Assembly (NCBI GenBank): GCA_902776475.1
Contig: CACYQD010000004.1
Location: 62,001 to 126,000, forward strand
Length of the DNA stretch: 64,000 bases
Source of the DNA: an uncultured Prevotellaceae bacterium
GTDB taxonomy: Bacteria > Bacteroidota > Bacteroidia > Bacteroidales > Bacteroidaceae
Direction: 5' to 3'
The notes under the pieces were generated by a model that saw nothing but the letters and a program-made list of their open reading frames with translations, did no database searches and was not told the DNA's origin. This document shows positions 26,076-36,700 of the stretch, piece after piece. A program made the position numbers and the translations under genes. Each line of letters begins with the position of its first letter. The stretch's first letter is position 1.

Positions 26076-27653
26076 TTACTGGGATTTGCGCATCTTCTCT
26101 GTCTCCTCCCGCTGGAAGCGGTAGAACTTGTCGATGAAGTCGATCTGCTCCCTGTTGGGCACCGCAATAAGCGAAGCCCCGTTGCTGAACTGCATCGTCG
26201 TAGCCTTGTCCTTGTCGAAGGCCGGCCAGTAAGGCAGTCCCTTTCCGTTGGGATTTCCCGTTTTTGCGAAATTCACCCAATATTGCTGGATGATCTCCGC
26301 CACGGCAGCCTCAGCCGGATATTTATCAGGTTGAGAGAGGAACGCATTGTTGAGGTAGAGGATATCGTCGGCATGAGAGACCCCATGACGCTTCTTGGAG
26401 CCAGCGAAACTCATGGTGGAAGGCTGTGCGAGGTAGGCTGCGTAAGCAGGACTCTTGCCCGTCTTCGACTGCAAGCTCACCCAAGCGAACGACGGCCAGG
26501 CGAAGCCCATGTCACGGAAGGTATCGCCATTGCTGAAATAGGCCTCCTCGTCGGTATTACCCGGATAGACCCTTAATGCCTCATCCGCAAACTGTCCAAA
26601 CGTCCGCTTAATGTTCTCTTTGTATTGCTCAGCCGTGACAGGACCCGTAAACAGCACACCTTCATCGGAGTTGGTCATCACAATCACGGGTACGTCGTTG
26701 TAGTCCCCCCGCTCGTAGTTGCGGTAGAGGTCATCGGTGATGACATAGCCATCAACACAAGGCCAGAAGCCGCCGAAGCCCACGTTGTCGCCTGCCAAAG
26801 CCAAAGCATCCATCTTCCGGAGTTGCTTGATCGACTTTTTCTTCAGGTGTTTCTGGAAGGCGAGGCCATGCTGCTCAGCCCCCTTTTGAGAGGCATTGGT
26901 CACGAGGCTCCTGCCACTGTCCTGCCAGGGTGCGAACGAACCGCCGCTCTGACTGATGCAGGCACGGAAAAGGCCTTTGGCCAGCGGCGAGCCACAAAGG
27001 ATGCTGCAACTGATGGCACCAGCCGACTCACCGAATATGGTCACTTTTGATGGGTCGCCGCCGAAGTTGGCGATATTGCGCTGCACCCATTTCAAAGCGA
27101 AGATCTGGTCGAGCAGACCATAGTTGCCCGAATGTCCGTTTTTCGACTCCTTGGTAAGTTCGGGATGTGCCATGAATCCCAAGGCTCCGGTACGGTATTC
27201 CACGCTGACCACCACGACCCCGCGCCGGGCAAGACTTGTCCAGAGGTCACCTCCATAATGCTCGGTCTGGAAGCCTCCGCCATGGATCCACACCATGACC
27301 GGCAGACGGTCGCTGACCGACTTGGCCGGAGTGGCGACACCTAAATAGAGGCAGTCCTCGCTCATTTTGGGATGGGAGCCATCGCGTCGTGAGGGTTGGG
27401 GCGGCCATGGGCCGAACTCCTCGGCCTTCAGCACCCCGCTCCAGGGTTTGGCCGGCTGCGGTTCTTTCCACCGCAGGTCACCTACGGGAGGAGCTGCATA
27501 CGGAATGGCCTTGTAGATGGCCAGGTCGCTGCCGTCGGCGGTGGCCTCAAGGTCGCCGGTTTCTACATGCGTTTTCATCAGCGGTTGTGCCTGTGCACAG
27601 AAGGTCACGAGCAATCCAGTGACCAATAGCGTCAATAGTCTTTTCATTTTCAT
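26076..27653 (-). CDS. Type-B carboxylesterase, secreted
   Basis: A 525-residue COesterase-family protein with a signal peptide (MKMKRLLTLLVTGLLVTFCAQ). Characteristic blocks are IPYAAPPVGDLRWKEPQP, SEDCLYLGV, the oxyanion motif WIHGGGFQTEHY, the nucleophile in FGESAGAISC, the acidic member in TNSDEGVLF and the His in GVSHADDILYL. Substrates of this family range from aryl esters to acylated sugars, so the target is uncertain; the context suggests an accessory esterase on plant polysaccharides. It is divergent from the FKBP gene and is followed by a lipoprotein gene. Confidence 0.92.
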   Translation of the reverse strand: MKMKRLLTLLVTGLLVTFCAQAQPLMKTHVETGDLEATADGSDLAIYKAIPYAAPPVGDLRWKEPQPAKPWSGVLKAEEFGPWPPQPSRRDGSHPKMSEDCLYLGVATPAKSVSDRLPVMVWIHGGGFQTEHYGGDLWTSLARRGVVVVSVEYRTGALGFMAHPELTKESKNGHSGNYGLLDQIFALKWVQRNIANFGGDPSKVTIFGESAGAISCSILCGSPLAKGLFRACISQSGGSFAPWQDSGRSLVTNASQKGAEQHGLAFQKHLKKKSIKQLRKMDALALAGDNVGFGGFWPCVDGYVITDDLYRNYERGDYNDVPVIVMTNSDEGVLFTGPVTAEQYKENIKRTFGQFADEALRVYPGNTDEEAYFSNGDTFRDMGFAWPSFAWVSLQSKTGKSPAYAAYLAQPSTMSFAGSKKRHGVSHADDILYLNNAFLSQPDKYPAEAAVAEIIQQYWVNFAKTGNPNGKGLPYWPAFDKDKATTMQFSNGASLIAVPNREQIDFIDKFYRFQREETEKMRKSQ

Positions 27654-27678
27654 GGAATAGAGGTTGAATATTTACTTG

Positions 27679-27686
27679 CAAATTTA
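27679..27686 (-). promoter_or_regulatory. Candidate -7 element for the carboxylesterase gene
   Basis: TAAATTTG on the minus strand, 26 bases upstream of the ATG, matches TAnnTTTG. The -33 position holds only a partial match. Confidence 0.45.
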
Positions 27687-27739
27687 GGAAAAAAAACGGA
27701 TTTTTATCACAATCATACGCTCAAAAGCAGAAAAAATCG

Positions 27740-27747
27740 TATATTTG
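27740..27747 (+). promoter_or_regulatory. Candidate -7 element for the FKBP gene
   Basis: TATATTTG matches TAnnTTTG, with about 38 bases of leader to the ATG at 27792. No -33 TTTG is seen. Confidence 0.5.
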
Positions 27748-27791
27748 CCTTGTAATTGTATGAACAACACGATCAAACATCATTAAGCACC

Positions 27792-28319
27792 ATGAAAAAG
27801 AAAAGAATGATTTACTTGTTTGCCGTCATGCTGACTTGCGGCACAACGGTTGTGATGACCTCCTGCGGAGGAGGAAGTGCCCAACCAGAGAAAACCGCCG
27901 AGGAAGTCGTCGCTGACACATTGGCAGAGCCTGTGAAGCGCGACACCTTCCCTGCCGACCGATGGATGGAAGAAAACAAACAGAAAGAAGGAGTGATTGA
28001 GAAAGACAGCATCCAGTACCGCGTCATCCAGGAGGGAACCGGTAAGATTCCCAACAGACGTATGCGTGTAAAGATGAATTTCGACCTGCGGTTGACCAAC
28101 GGCAAAGTTGTGGAGTCACACCAAGGCAAGGATGTCATGGAGCTCCCCATCTCAAGACTTATCCCCGGTTTGCAAAACGCACTGCGGTTGATGCCCGAAG
28201 GTTCTACTTGGGAGATTTACGTCCCCTGGCAGCTCGGCTATGGTGAAGAAGGTTCAAAGAACATACCACCCCACTCTGCCCTTATCTTCAAAGTCCACTT
28301 GATTGAAATTGTGAGATAA
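27792..28319 (+). CDS. FKBP-type peptidyl-prolyl isomerase lipoprotein
   Basis: A 175-residue protein. The ATG at 27792 (MKKKRMIYLFAVML) opens a lipoprotein signal with lipobox VMTSC; an in-frame upstream ATG is less likely. The C-terminal domain is FKBP-like: VIQEGTGKIPNRRMRVKMNF, GLQNALRLMPEGSTWEIYVPWQLGYG, and PPHSALIFKVHLIEI. These are the usual active-site and last-strand motifs, although the first part of the domain diverges (ESHQGKDVMELPISRLIPG). Likely a periplasmic or outer-membrane folding helper for exported proteins. Confidence 0.9.
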   Translation: MKKKRMIYLFAVMLTCGTTVVMTSCGGGSAQPEKTAEEVVADTLAEPVKRDTFPADRWMEENKQKEGVIEKDSIQYRVIQEGTGKIPNRRMRVKMNFDLRLTNGKVVESHQGKDVMELPISRLIPGLQNALRLMPEGSTWEIYVPWQLGYGEEGSKNIPPHSALIFKVHLIEIVR

Positions 28320-28373
28320 CTTTGTAAGTGGGAAACTCCCAAATTAACACGAGTTCTGATGATTAGGGGTGAT

Positions 28374-28417
28374 ATATATCAGGGGCGTGTTCAGATCTGA
28401 ACACGCCCCTGATATAT
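28374..28417. terminator. 44-bp perfect palindrome acting as bidirectional terminator
   Basis: 28374-28395 and 28396-28417 are exact reverse complements centred on TCAGATCTGA, with a GC-rich CAGGGGCGTG core and AT ends. It lies between the convergent FKBP gene and the giant surface-protein operon. Confidence 0.82.
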
Positions 28418-28435
28418 GATGAGAGAATAATTAAA

Positions 28436-28612
28436 TCATTCTTCATCCCAAAGACTTTTGTTGAAGGTGTTGACTTCGTCACCACCGACTATATCTGGAT
28501 CTGGATCTGGCTTTTCGCCAAAATCATTAACGACGTAAGAACCATCAAGAAGCAGACGTTCTGCAGTCATTGAAGGGATGATATCAGTATCGGGCTTAAT
28601 ATACTTTTTCAT
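28436..28612 (-). CDS. 58-residue mini-protein coupled to the fimbrillin-like gene
   Basis: A short frame of 58 codons starting MKKYIKPDTDIIPSMTAERL, continuing through an acidic DPDPDIVGGDE stretch and ending NKSLWDEE. No signal peptide or membrane segment. The MKK-Y-KP start, hydrophobic-acidic body and short Trp-acidic end match a recurrent pattern of tiny Bacteroidales proteins of unknown function. Its ATG overlaps the stop of the fimbrillin-like gene as ATGA, which argues strongly for real, coupled translation. It is the last gene of a four-gene minus-strand operon and ends just before a palindromic terminator. Confidence 0.7.
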   Translation of the reverse strand: MKKYIKPDTDIIPSMTAERLLLDGSYVVNDFGEKPDPDPDIVGGDEVNTFNKSLWDEE

Positions 28613-29886
28613 TGTGCTGTAGTCGTCTTAATTAGTACTCCATTGGTGTCGAATATACGGTTACCGTCAGAATCTCTTAGGCCTGTTCCGATTTGAATAT
28701 TCACCTTATGCTTTATCCCTTTTTCCCATGTCACTCCAAAAGGAATATATGCGCTACCGGAATAATGCTTCTGAGTAATCTGACCATCGTTATCTACGCT
28801 ATATATAATATCACAATTTTCCAATTCGATATAAGCACCTGTAGCATTTGCGATGGATGGAATTGGTTCTGTGGTTCCTTTCACATACCATGGCGTGGTG
28901 ATTTGTGGAATCATAAAGAAATACTTATTCTCCTTATCTTGTTCCGTGGATAATTGGTTAACAGCATAATTCTGTTTCACAAGAATCTCTGTTGAATTAT
29001 CGGCTAATGTGTAGGTAGAAGAGGTGGTTCCGTTTTTATAACCAAGTCCGGCCCATTCTTGATTTCCATCACCACCATTTCCATTAAAATAGTAATAACC
29101 GTCATTGTAGACATTGTGGAGTTTTACGCCTTTCACTGTAATAGTAGAATTGGCAAGTGCTTGGGTTTTTGACAAAAAGAACTGTACTGCGGCACAAGCA
29201 TGATCAAAAGTGAATGATAGGAAGCCAGCGGGTGTGCCGTTACTATGGTAATAAGTATCCTCAGTTATAGCCACTAGCAGATCTTTTTGCGCACCACTAT
29301 TCTCCTCCACAACAAAATGGAGATAAGGTTTACTTACTACAGTCTCGCTCTTAGATTCTTCTTGGAAACCTTCAAAACCGAAATGTCCCGATTCATAGTT
29401 AGCGTACGCATAAAACGGAATTACATCAGTATTCAAATCTACATTAGAAGGCCAATGTCCCTCCCCAGGATTATCCACAGTTCCAACGACCCAATGTCCT
29501 GAAGATTCAACCCAATGAGTATAATACTCGGGTTCTCCTATTTCATAATAACCTGTTCCTCCATCATCCCATCGTGAAAAATAAGAATAATCCACATAAA
29601 AAAATCCAGGATTATCTTCTGTTCCAGCCAATGATTCCGTTGTTGTCACAGGAGATCTCATCATACCTGAAGCATTGGCATCATTATCTACGAATGGTTT
29701 TTGTGTAACACTGACAGTAATCGGATATTTAGGCTCATCATTCTCCTTCCCGAGAATTTTGTTGACGATGAGCATGATGTCAGACACGGTGACTTGCCCA
29801 TCATTATTGACATCATAATTATACTTCTGCGCATGTGCGTTGAGCGACAAAAGCGACAGAGCTATGATGATAAATCGTTTTTTCAT
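28609..29886 (-). CDS. Fimbrillin-like protein with N-terminal dockerin-like repeat
   Basis: A 425-residue secreted protein with signal MKKRFIIIALSLLSLNAHAQ. Directly after it comes one dockerin-type calcium motif, YDVNNDGQVTVSDIMLIVNK. The body resembles the fimbrillin (Mfa-like) family: DLLVAITEDTYYHSNGTPAG, then FTFDHACAAVQFFLSKTQAL, the characteristic Phe-x-His strand, and ITVKGVKLHNVYNDG. There is no lipobox, unusual for fimbrillins. The gene is AT-rich relative to its neighbours. It starts 16 bases after the lipoprotein gene and ends in an ATGA overlap with the mini-protein gene. Confidence 0.75.
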   Translation of the reverse strand: MKKRFIIIALSLLSLNAHAQKYNYDVNNDGQVTVSDIMLIVNKILGKENDEPKYPITVSVTQKPFVDNDANASGMMRSPVTTTESLAGTEDNPGFFYVDYSYFSRWDDGGTGYYEIGEPEYYTHWVESSGHWVVGTVDNPGEGHWPSNVDLNTDVIPFYAYANYESGHFGFEGFQEESKSETVVSKPYLHFVVEENSGAQKDLLVAITEDTYYHSNGTPAGFLSFTFDHACAAVQFFLSKTQALANSTITVKGVKLHNVYNDGYYYFNGNGGDGNQEWAGLGYKNGTTSSTYTLADNSTEILVKQNYAVNQLSTEQDKENKYFFMIPQITTPWYVKGTTEPIPSIANATGAYIELENCDIIYSVDNDGQITQKHYSGSAYIPFGVTWEKGIKHKVNIQIGTGLRDSDGNRIFDTNGVLIKTTTAQ

Positions 29887-29902
29887 TTTTGAATTTACTT
29901 AT

Positions 29903-30784
29903 TTAAATTGTAATCGTTGTCATCAAGTTTCCTTGTTTGGTGGTGCCAGAAATCTGGAAGACCTGCACTGCATGTTTGCTTGCACTGAAGTAACGAAGGG
30001 TAATCGGCTCTCCCACCTCCTTGGAATAGACAGGAATGGTGACATAGCCGTTGAACAAACTGTTGCCCAAGTAGGTATATCCCCTGCACTGGTCGCCCAC
30101 AAAAGCACCTATGTAGTCCATTGGCATGGGGACCAATGGTTCCTCAACCGTCTCATCAATCACAAACTTAACCATGAGGCGTGTAAACACAGGGTATTTG
30201 GAGGAACCCTGCAAGAGAGGGGGTACATAATCCTGATCGACACCAAGGTCACCGTGGGGTACGAAATGGTTATTGTCCTGTACGGCGAAGAGATGGTGCA
30301 ACTGACTGGAATAATACTGGACTCCGAACACCTCGGTCTTATCAGAAGTGGAATTGCTATAAACTTTCACGATGAAATAGGTACTTTGCTCTGAGGCACC
30401 ATCGCCTTCCTTATTCATGACTGTAGCCACAGATGAGAGTCCTCTTAACTCGCCATTGATGAAGATGGCCATCATATCATCAGGAGAGATATAAGTAATA
30501 AGTGGATCGGGCATTTTCACCATGACAACCATCCAATTCTCATACTTCCGGAAGTCAGGATCCTTCCAGTCAGGCCTTTCATCCGTGTAATTCCAATCGA
30601 TATACCACACAGGCGAAGTCACCACAGACACCCAAGGACTAACCGGAGTAGGTGTAGGAGTTTCCGTAGTATCATTGGGCTCAGGAGGAACCACAGGATC
30701 AGGTTCATCCGACGAGGAGCCGCAGCCCCACGCGAACGTGAGGGCTGCGAGCACCAAAATCGACTTGAATAAAAACTTTCTCAT
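29903..30784 (-). CDS. Lipoprotein with two surface-protein modules
   Basis: A 293-residue protein with lipoprotein signal (MRKFLFKSILVLAALTFAWGC) and a Pro/Thr-rich linker (PPEPNDTTETPTPTPVSP). The rest holds two copies of one module: DDMMAIFINGELRGLSSV, and DYIGAFVGDQCRGYTYLG followed by ITLRYFSASKHAVQVF. The same pattern (Asp-x-x-x-Ala-Phe/Tyr-x-x-Gly-x-x-Arg-Gly) occurs near the C-terminus of the giant protein encoded just upstream (GDRLVAYADGEQRGVVSA and DIVGVFDDNGVCHGVANI). Only five bases separate the two genes, so this lipoprotein may hold or receive the giant protein at the surface. No enzymatic motif is seen. Confidence 0.75.
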   Translation of the reverse strand: MRKFLFKSILVLAALTFAWGCGSSSDEPDPVVPPEPNDTTETPTPTPVSPWVSVVTSPVWYIDWNYTDERPDWKDPDFRKYENWMVVMVKMPDPLITYISPDDMMAIFINGELRGLSSVATVMNKEGDGASEQSTYFIVKVYSNSTSDKTEVFGVQYYSSQLHHLFAVQDNNHFVPHGDLGVDQDYVPPLLQGSSKYPVFTRLMVKFVIDETVEEPLVPMPMDYIGAFVGDQCRGYTYLGNSLFNGYVTIPVYSKEVGEPITLRYFSASKHAVQVFQISGTTKQGNLMTTITI

Positions 30785-30789
30785 TGCTT

Positions 30790-33700
30790 TTAGTCAATTA
30801 CATATTTCTTACCATTGTAGATATAGACACCCTTCTTGGTGGGACGGCCCGGCAGTTTGAGACCATCAAGCGTGAACCAGCCAAAGTTAGGAATGTCACG
30901 CACGGTAAAGTCAATCTTCGTAGGAGCGTCAGGCAAGCCCACCACAGAATTTGCCTTGTAGGTGAGAATCTCTGGCGTGCTGGCGATGATATCGCCCTCG
31001 CGCTCGATGGCAAACCACAGTGGCTGTTGGACATCACCCTCGATACTCAGGTAGAAGACGTTGTCGTCGGAAGCCGACACCACACCTCTCTGCTCACCAT
31101 CGGCATAGGCCACGAGGCGGTCGCCAGGTTCAAGTTCCACGCCAGCTGTGATGGCCGACAGCGACATGGTGGTCGCTTTTCTGGTAGAGGCATCAGGTAT
31201 GGCGACCGGAGCCTTGACCACATCGTCGAGGAAGGTGCTTCCCGGCTCATAGAACGGGTAAGCAAATCTGGCTCTACCTTCTGCATTGCGCAAGAACATA
31301 TAGCCTTCACCTGGCTTCATATATTGCAGGCTGCCCTTCCACACGCCTTTTGCCGAGGCAGAAGGCTTGGTAAACACTGCAAAGGCCGTGTGGCTCTTGA
31401 TGACATCTCCGTCGTTAGCAAAGTCTGCATAGTCTTCGAGTGCGGTTTCCACCGTGAGGTTCATCATCGGGGTGTAGCCGATGCCATTCCAGCCAGAGTC
31501 CAAAGAAATGGTACGATCTGCTTTTTGGCGGATGATGGTACCTCCAACGGAGAGGTCGAAGGCTTTATTCACCTTAACAGCGTAAGATCTCTGTGTTAAG
31601 AGTTTGAAATTCGCCACGCCATCAGATGCCATCCACTGACCATCACGATAGACGAAGGTCATGTCGCTATTGTTATCGGTGAAGATGTCACCATTTTGCC
31701 ATGGGTAGGAACTGAGCAACTTGTTGATGTCGAAGAAGCGCTCTCCATAGACATTGAAGGAAATCCAGTTCCATCCATCATGGAGACTGATGGTCTGCAC
31801 AAACTGGCTGCCACCTTTGAGGATGAGCGGTGCTGACACGCTGCCCACCAGTGAGGAAGGTTTGAAGATGACCTTGTTGTCGGTATTGAGAAGCATGACG
31901 CTTCCAGTGGCGGAGTGCCAAAGTCTGAAATGCATCTCCTGATCTGCGGTCTCATTGTTGTAGATGTTGATATAGACCAGGTGATCGTCATCGCCATTGC
32001 CGATGTTGGCCACGCCGTGGCACACACCATTGTCGTCGAAGACACCTACGATGTCTTGTTTGTCAATGTCGATCTCATCGTTGATCTTCACCTGACCGAC
32101 CACATTCATGGTGTAGCGCAGCATAGATGGATCAACCATCCAGTAAGGATCTCCACCCTCGACTGTGACAGTGAGTCCAAGAGGTTCGCTCATGCCGTTC
32201 TCATCAGAGAGATAGATAATCTCATCGTAAGTACCGACATTGAGGTGCTCGCTGATTTCGGCTTCGAGCAGGACGCTCTGTCTCGGTCCGATAACATCAG
32301 TGGTTTTCTCGAACTTCAACCATCTCGGGCAGTTTTCAATCGTATAAGTGTGACGGACACCACTGTTGTTGGCAATCTCAGCAAAAAGCAGGCTGGTAGT
32401 GCCTTTAATTACACTTTCCTCCATGTGGGGGTTCACCCATCTGAGCGGGTTGCAATCCACGAAGTAGTAGGCGGTAGCCGGCGAAGCCATGGTATTGCCG
32501 TTCTTGTCGGGGATGTCAGTCACCGTTACATAGATGTTGCGTTTGTTGATGCGTGCATCCGTCTCATTGATATTGAAGTAGATCTGGTTGCCCTTGCCCA
32601 CAAAGCTGTAGCTGATATTGGTCAGTTCCTCGAAAGGTCTTACAGGTGCTGAGAGCGTCTGGTCGATATGGTTCAGGACATCTTCTTCCGTGACAACACT
32701 CTTGTCGAAGAGGAAGTCACGCTGAGGAGTCGAAGTCGGTTTATCATTTTCGTCCTTCTCATAAATGATATTTCCCTTTTCATCCTTATAGATCTTCGAG
32801 CTCCAGGCATAAGGCACTGTTTCAAACTGATTGTTCGTAGCACGAATCTGCTTGTTGAAGTTCAGATATGAAACTAGGCCAGCCTCATCACCATACGGGC
32901 TCCTGGAACTATAGGTCTTGATGAGTGACTCAGGCAAAGCCTGCTTGAAGACGCAAATCTCATCGAGGTTACCACGCAAGTAGTTGCGGGTGTCGGCGAT
33001 GACGAGACCGCTCTCCTCCATACGTTCGAACACAGCCGAACCGAGCATGGGGTGTCCGCCAGAGACTCCACCGAGAGAATCGACGGTGAAGGTAGCACGA
33101 AGCGTGTTGTCAACTAGGATCTTACCCAAGTTGAGACCTCTATTGACGGTCATGGCATAGTGGTGCCACTGGTTGTCGCTGTACTCACCCGGCACATTGA
33201 CCAGATGGCCATTGTACTTGAAGTTGAGTTTCTCAGCGTCGAATCCGATATAAATCTGATTCTTAGCATTGATGTCTACAGCCTCACCAGAACCATTGCT
33301 GAAGAGCACACCACGACCATCGGGATCGGTGCGGAACCAGAACATCAAGGTATAGTCCTCATACTCGTTGCGGTTGAGGAAGTCTGTGCTGAGTGGAATA
33401 CCCTTATCCTCCCAATCGATGTGGAGCGACATACCTCTTGGCACCTGCCATGAAGCGTTGTGAAGCACGGCATTTGCACCCTGAGCGTGGTCCATGGCGT
33501 ATTCGCCACTGCCTTCGTTCATGGGGTAGTAATCAACCAGGCCCAACTCATAACCCGTAAGGCGTTTGGTCTCATTGAGATCGATGGATGAGAGTGCACG
33601 ATACCACAATCTGGCCTCCATCATGCGACCCTTGTAATAGGTGCTGGTGAGGCGGTCGACCTCATTGGTGCGACCGAAGATGAGGGTACCGGTGCTGGTA

Positions 33701-36700
33701 TAAGGATACATGATCACTTTGCTGCCGATGAGCATACCACCATTGTAGAGTTCCAACTGGCAAGAGTCATCCTTCGATTCTGTCAGATGACGGAGCACCA
33801 TGGCCACCTTAGTGAGAGTGGCGGTGGAGATCTCACGGTCAGAGGTCAGGGACTCATTGTCGACCACAGCCCTCAGTTTGTGTTCCTTGGTGAACCAGAG
33901 CTGAAGTTTCTTGCCTGAAGTGCCATGCGAGAAGATCGGCATGTCGATACCTGTTTCATCGGGCTGGATCATCACCTCAACGGTGATATCCTTGCCGTTG
34001 AAGTTACGGCGTGCCGTAGTCTCAAGACTGGACTGTTGGTCGAAAAGAATCGTCACATCATCAGTCAAGTGGTTGTTGTTGACCTCACCCTTGACCTCGA
34101 AATTACCTTCATTGAGATAGTTGTACTCAATATCCTCGGAGAAGTTGAACACCACATCATCACCGATGTCGATGACGCCGTCTCTGGGCTCAGGAGTACC
34201 GAAGAGCGTCGGGCGGCGGGTGTCCTTGACGCCACTAAGCACCTTAGAGGACGATGTCAGATAACCGTTGCCATTGCGGCAGAAGAGCACGGCACGCAGG
34301 TCGTAAGCCTTCTCCATGATGATCTTCTCGCCGAAGAACCTTGTGATGATGGAACCGTTCTCTGGAATCATCTCCTTGACGCCGTTGGCCAATGCGAAGA
34401 GTGAATCGCTGGCGTAATAAGCACACATGTTGGTCCAGAACTCATCACCGCGGGCAGTTTCTTTGTACTGGAACTCGATATGGTCGAAATTCTTCTGGTG
34501 CTTGTCGAATCCATCAATGATGATCGGCAGATAGTAGCCAAACTTTTCGTCATACTGAGCGTCGGTATTCAGAATCCACTTGTCGCCCGGAGATGCGATA
34601 TTGATCGGACCGGCCGCACGCAGGAAGTGTACGTCGAGAGAGGCCTCGCTGTCGGCGAATTTCTCACCATCGACACTACAGAGACCGATAATCAGGTCCT
34701 CGTAGTCGAAGTCCTCGCCAGCAAACACCTCGAGTGTCTTCTCGGTGATCTCGCCGGGAAGCACCTTAACAACACGTCCCGTACCACTGAGGGGCACGCC
34801 GTCAACCAGCAACTTGGCACCCTTCGGGTTGGAAGCTTCCTCCATATAGAGGTGATAGTAGTCGTAGGTGTTCTCAGGCTGCTCCGTCTCATTGGTGAGA
34901 TAGAGTTTGAAGCGGGCAGGCTCGCTATGAGGCACACCGCTGATCGTCTGTTTGTCGAGCTTGATAACAGGGTTCTCGATCTTCTTTGTAGCCTCGTCGA
35001 GCAACTGGCCCGGCTGATAGAACATGGTGCGGCGCTCGTCCTCCCATGGGCGGCAGGTAGCACCACCGCGTGTGCGGTAAACGAAGCCACGAGAATACTG
35101 AGCATTGCTGAGGTCGAGGTGACGCTTGAGGTATTCCTCGTCGTAGCCCACCTGATCGTAGAAATTCTCGCTGGTGAAGACATCCATATCGCTCTTAGCC
35201 ACATTGTCGGTGATAACATTGTTCACACGATAGACATCGAAGCTGAGGTGGCTCTTGAGTTCCATACCGATGGAGAAGCTCTCCTTGCGGCTATAGGACT
35301 TGGAAGTCTCCCACTCGGGGGTCACTTCATAAGAAAGAGCCGGAGTGAGTCCGAACTCGAAGAGAGCACCGACGAACTCGACTTTGCCACCAAACTCCGT
35401 GCCGGAGTTGATGCCACCAGTGGAAGTGCTCAGGATGCTGCTCAAGAACTTAGCCACTGTCGGGCCGACCACCTGTACGATGGTGAGGGCTGCATTGCCT
35501 GCGGTATTGTCGAAATAGCTGTCGGTGAGTCCTGACACAGGCCATACCATGGAGTTCATGCAGGAGTAATCACTGCTGAATTCCTCCTCATAGCTGACGC
35601 CACCTACGCCGCCATCGACGACGAAGTTGCGCACCAGGTCGTTGGCGGCCAGTTTCTCACCCTCGTTCTGTGCGATCATGCCGATCCACGACTGGAGGCT
35701 GGAGCAATACTGCTGCACCTCGTCGGTGAGATCATCGTCCTTCATATCCGATGGCATGACGATGCGATAGTTCATGCCGCTCTCCTCAGCCATACGGCTG
35801 GTATAGCGGTAGTATTGGCCGTCCTTCTGGTTCATCACACCGAAATGTTTCTCATCAGAGGGATCGACGAGAGCGAGGTAGACAGGCTTGCCCGTCTTGT
35901 CGGCCTGGGCTTTAGCCTCAGCCATCGTACCTGTGAACATGAGCGACTTACACTGGTTGACCAATCCTGGGATCAGGGTTGAGGTCAGGTACAGCTGTGA
36001 GTGATGGAAAGTGGACTGGATCATCGGTCCGTAGGTGAGAGACTCGTCGCGTACGAGGTGATAGATTGAGTCATTCTCATCGCGGCCCTGAGCGATCTCG
36101 ATGGCACGCTTGGCCTCCAACTGTCCACCCATCTGCAGGAAGTGACTGTGGGGGATGGCACGGATGGTATAGGCCGGTTTCACCACAATGTTCTGCTCAA
36201 CGCCGATATACACATCACCGTCGGCACCCACCACGTCGCCAGAGCCATTGGTAGAGATATCCTCTGTGGCGGTCATGGTGTATTCGAAAGCACGTTTACC
36301 GCTACCGGAGAACATCAGAGCGAGGCTGGTCTCAAACGAAGTCTCTGCCCCGGAGTTGACGCCCGTCACGACACCAGCGCCCATAGGAGCTGCCACGGCG
36401 CCATAGAAGCTGGCCAGTGCGGTACCCTTCTTGATGGAGAGTTCCAGACCTGTGGCCCACTTCATATCCATGGAGTAGGAATACTTGAGAGTAGAACCCT
36501 TGCTGAGGGTTGCAGAACTGCCGCTTCCTGGAGGATCGCGGAGGATATCGACGAGGACAGGCTGGTTGACACTGAGGATGTCGGTACCTTCCTTTATCGC
36601 ATAGATATTGAGGATATAAGCATGAAGCGGTTCGGCCTCATAGCGCGTGCCGTCTCTCTCAAGAGTCATATTGACCGTGCGGAGGGCATCCTTCTGCGTA

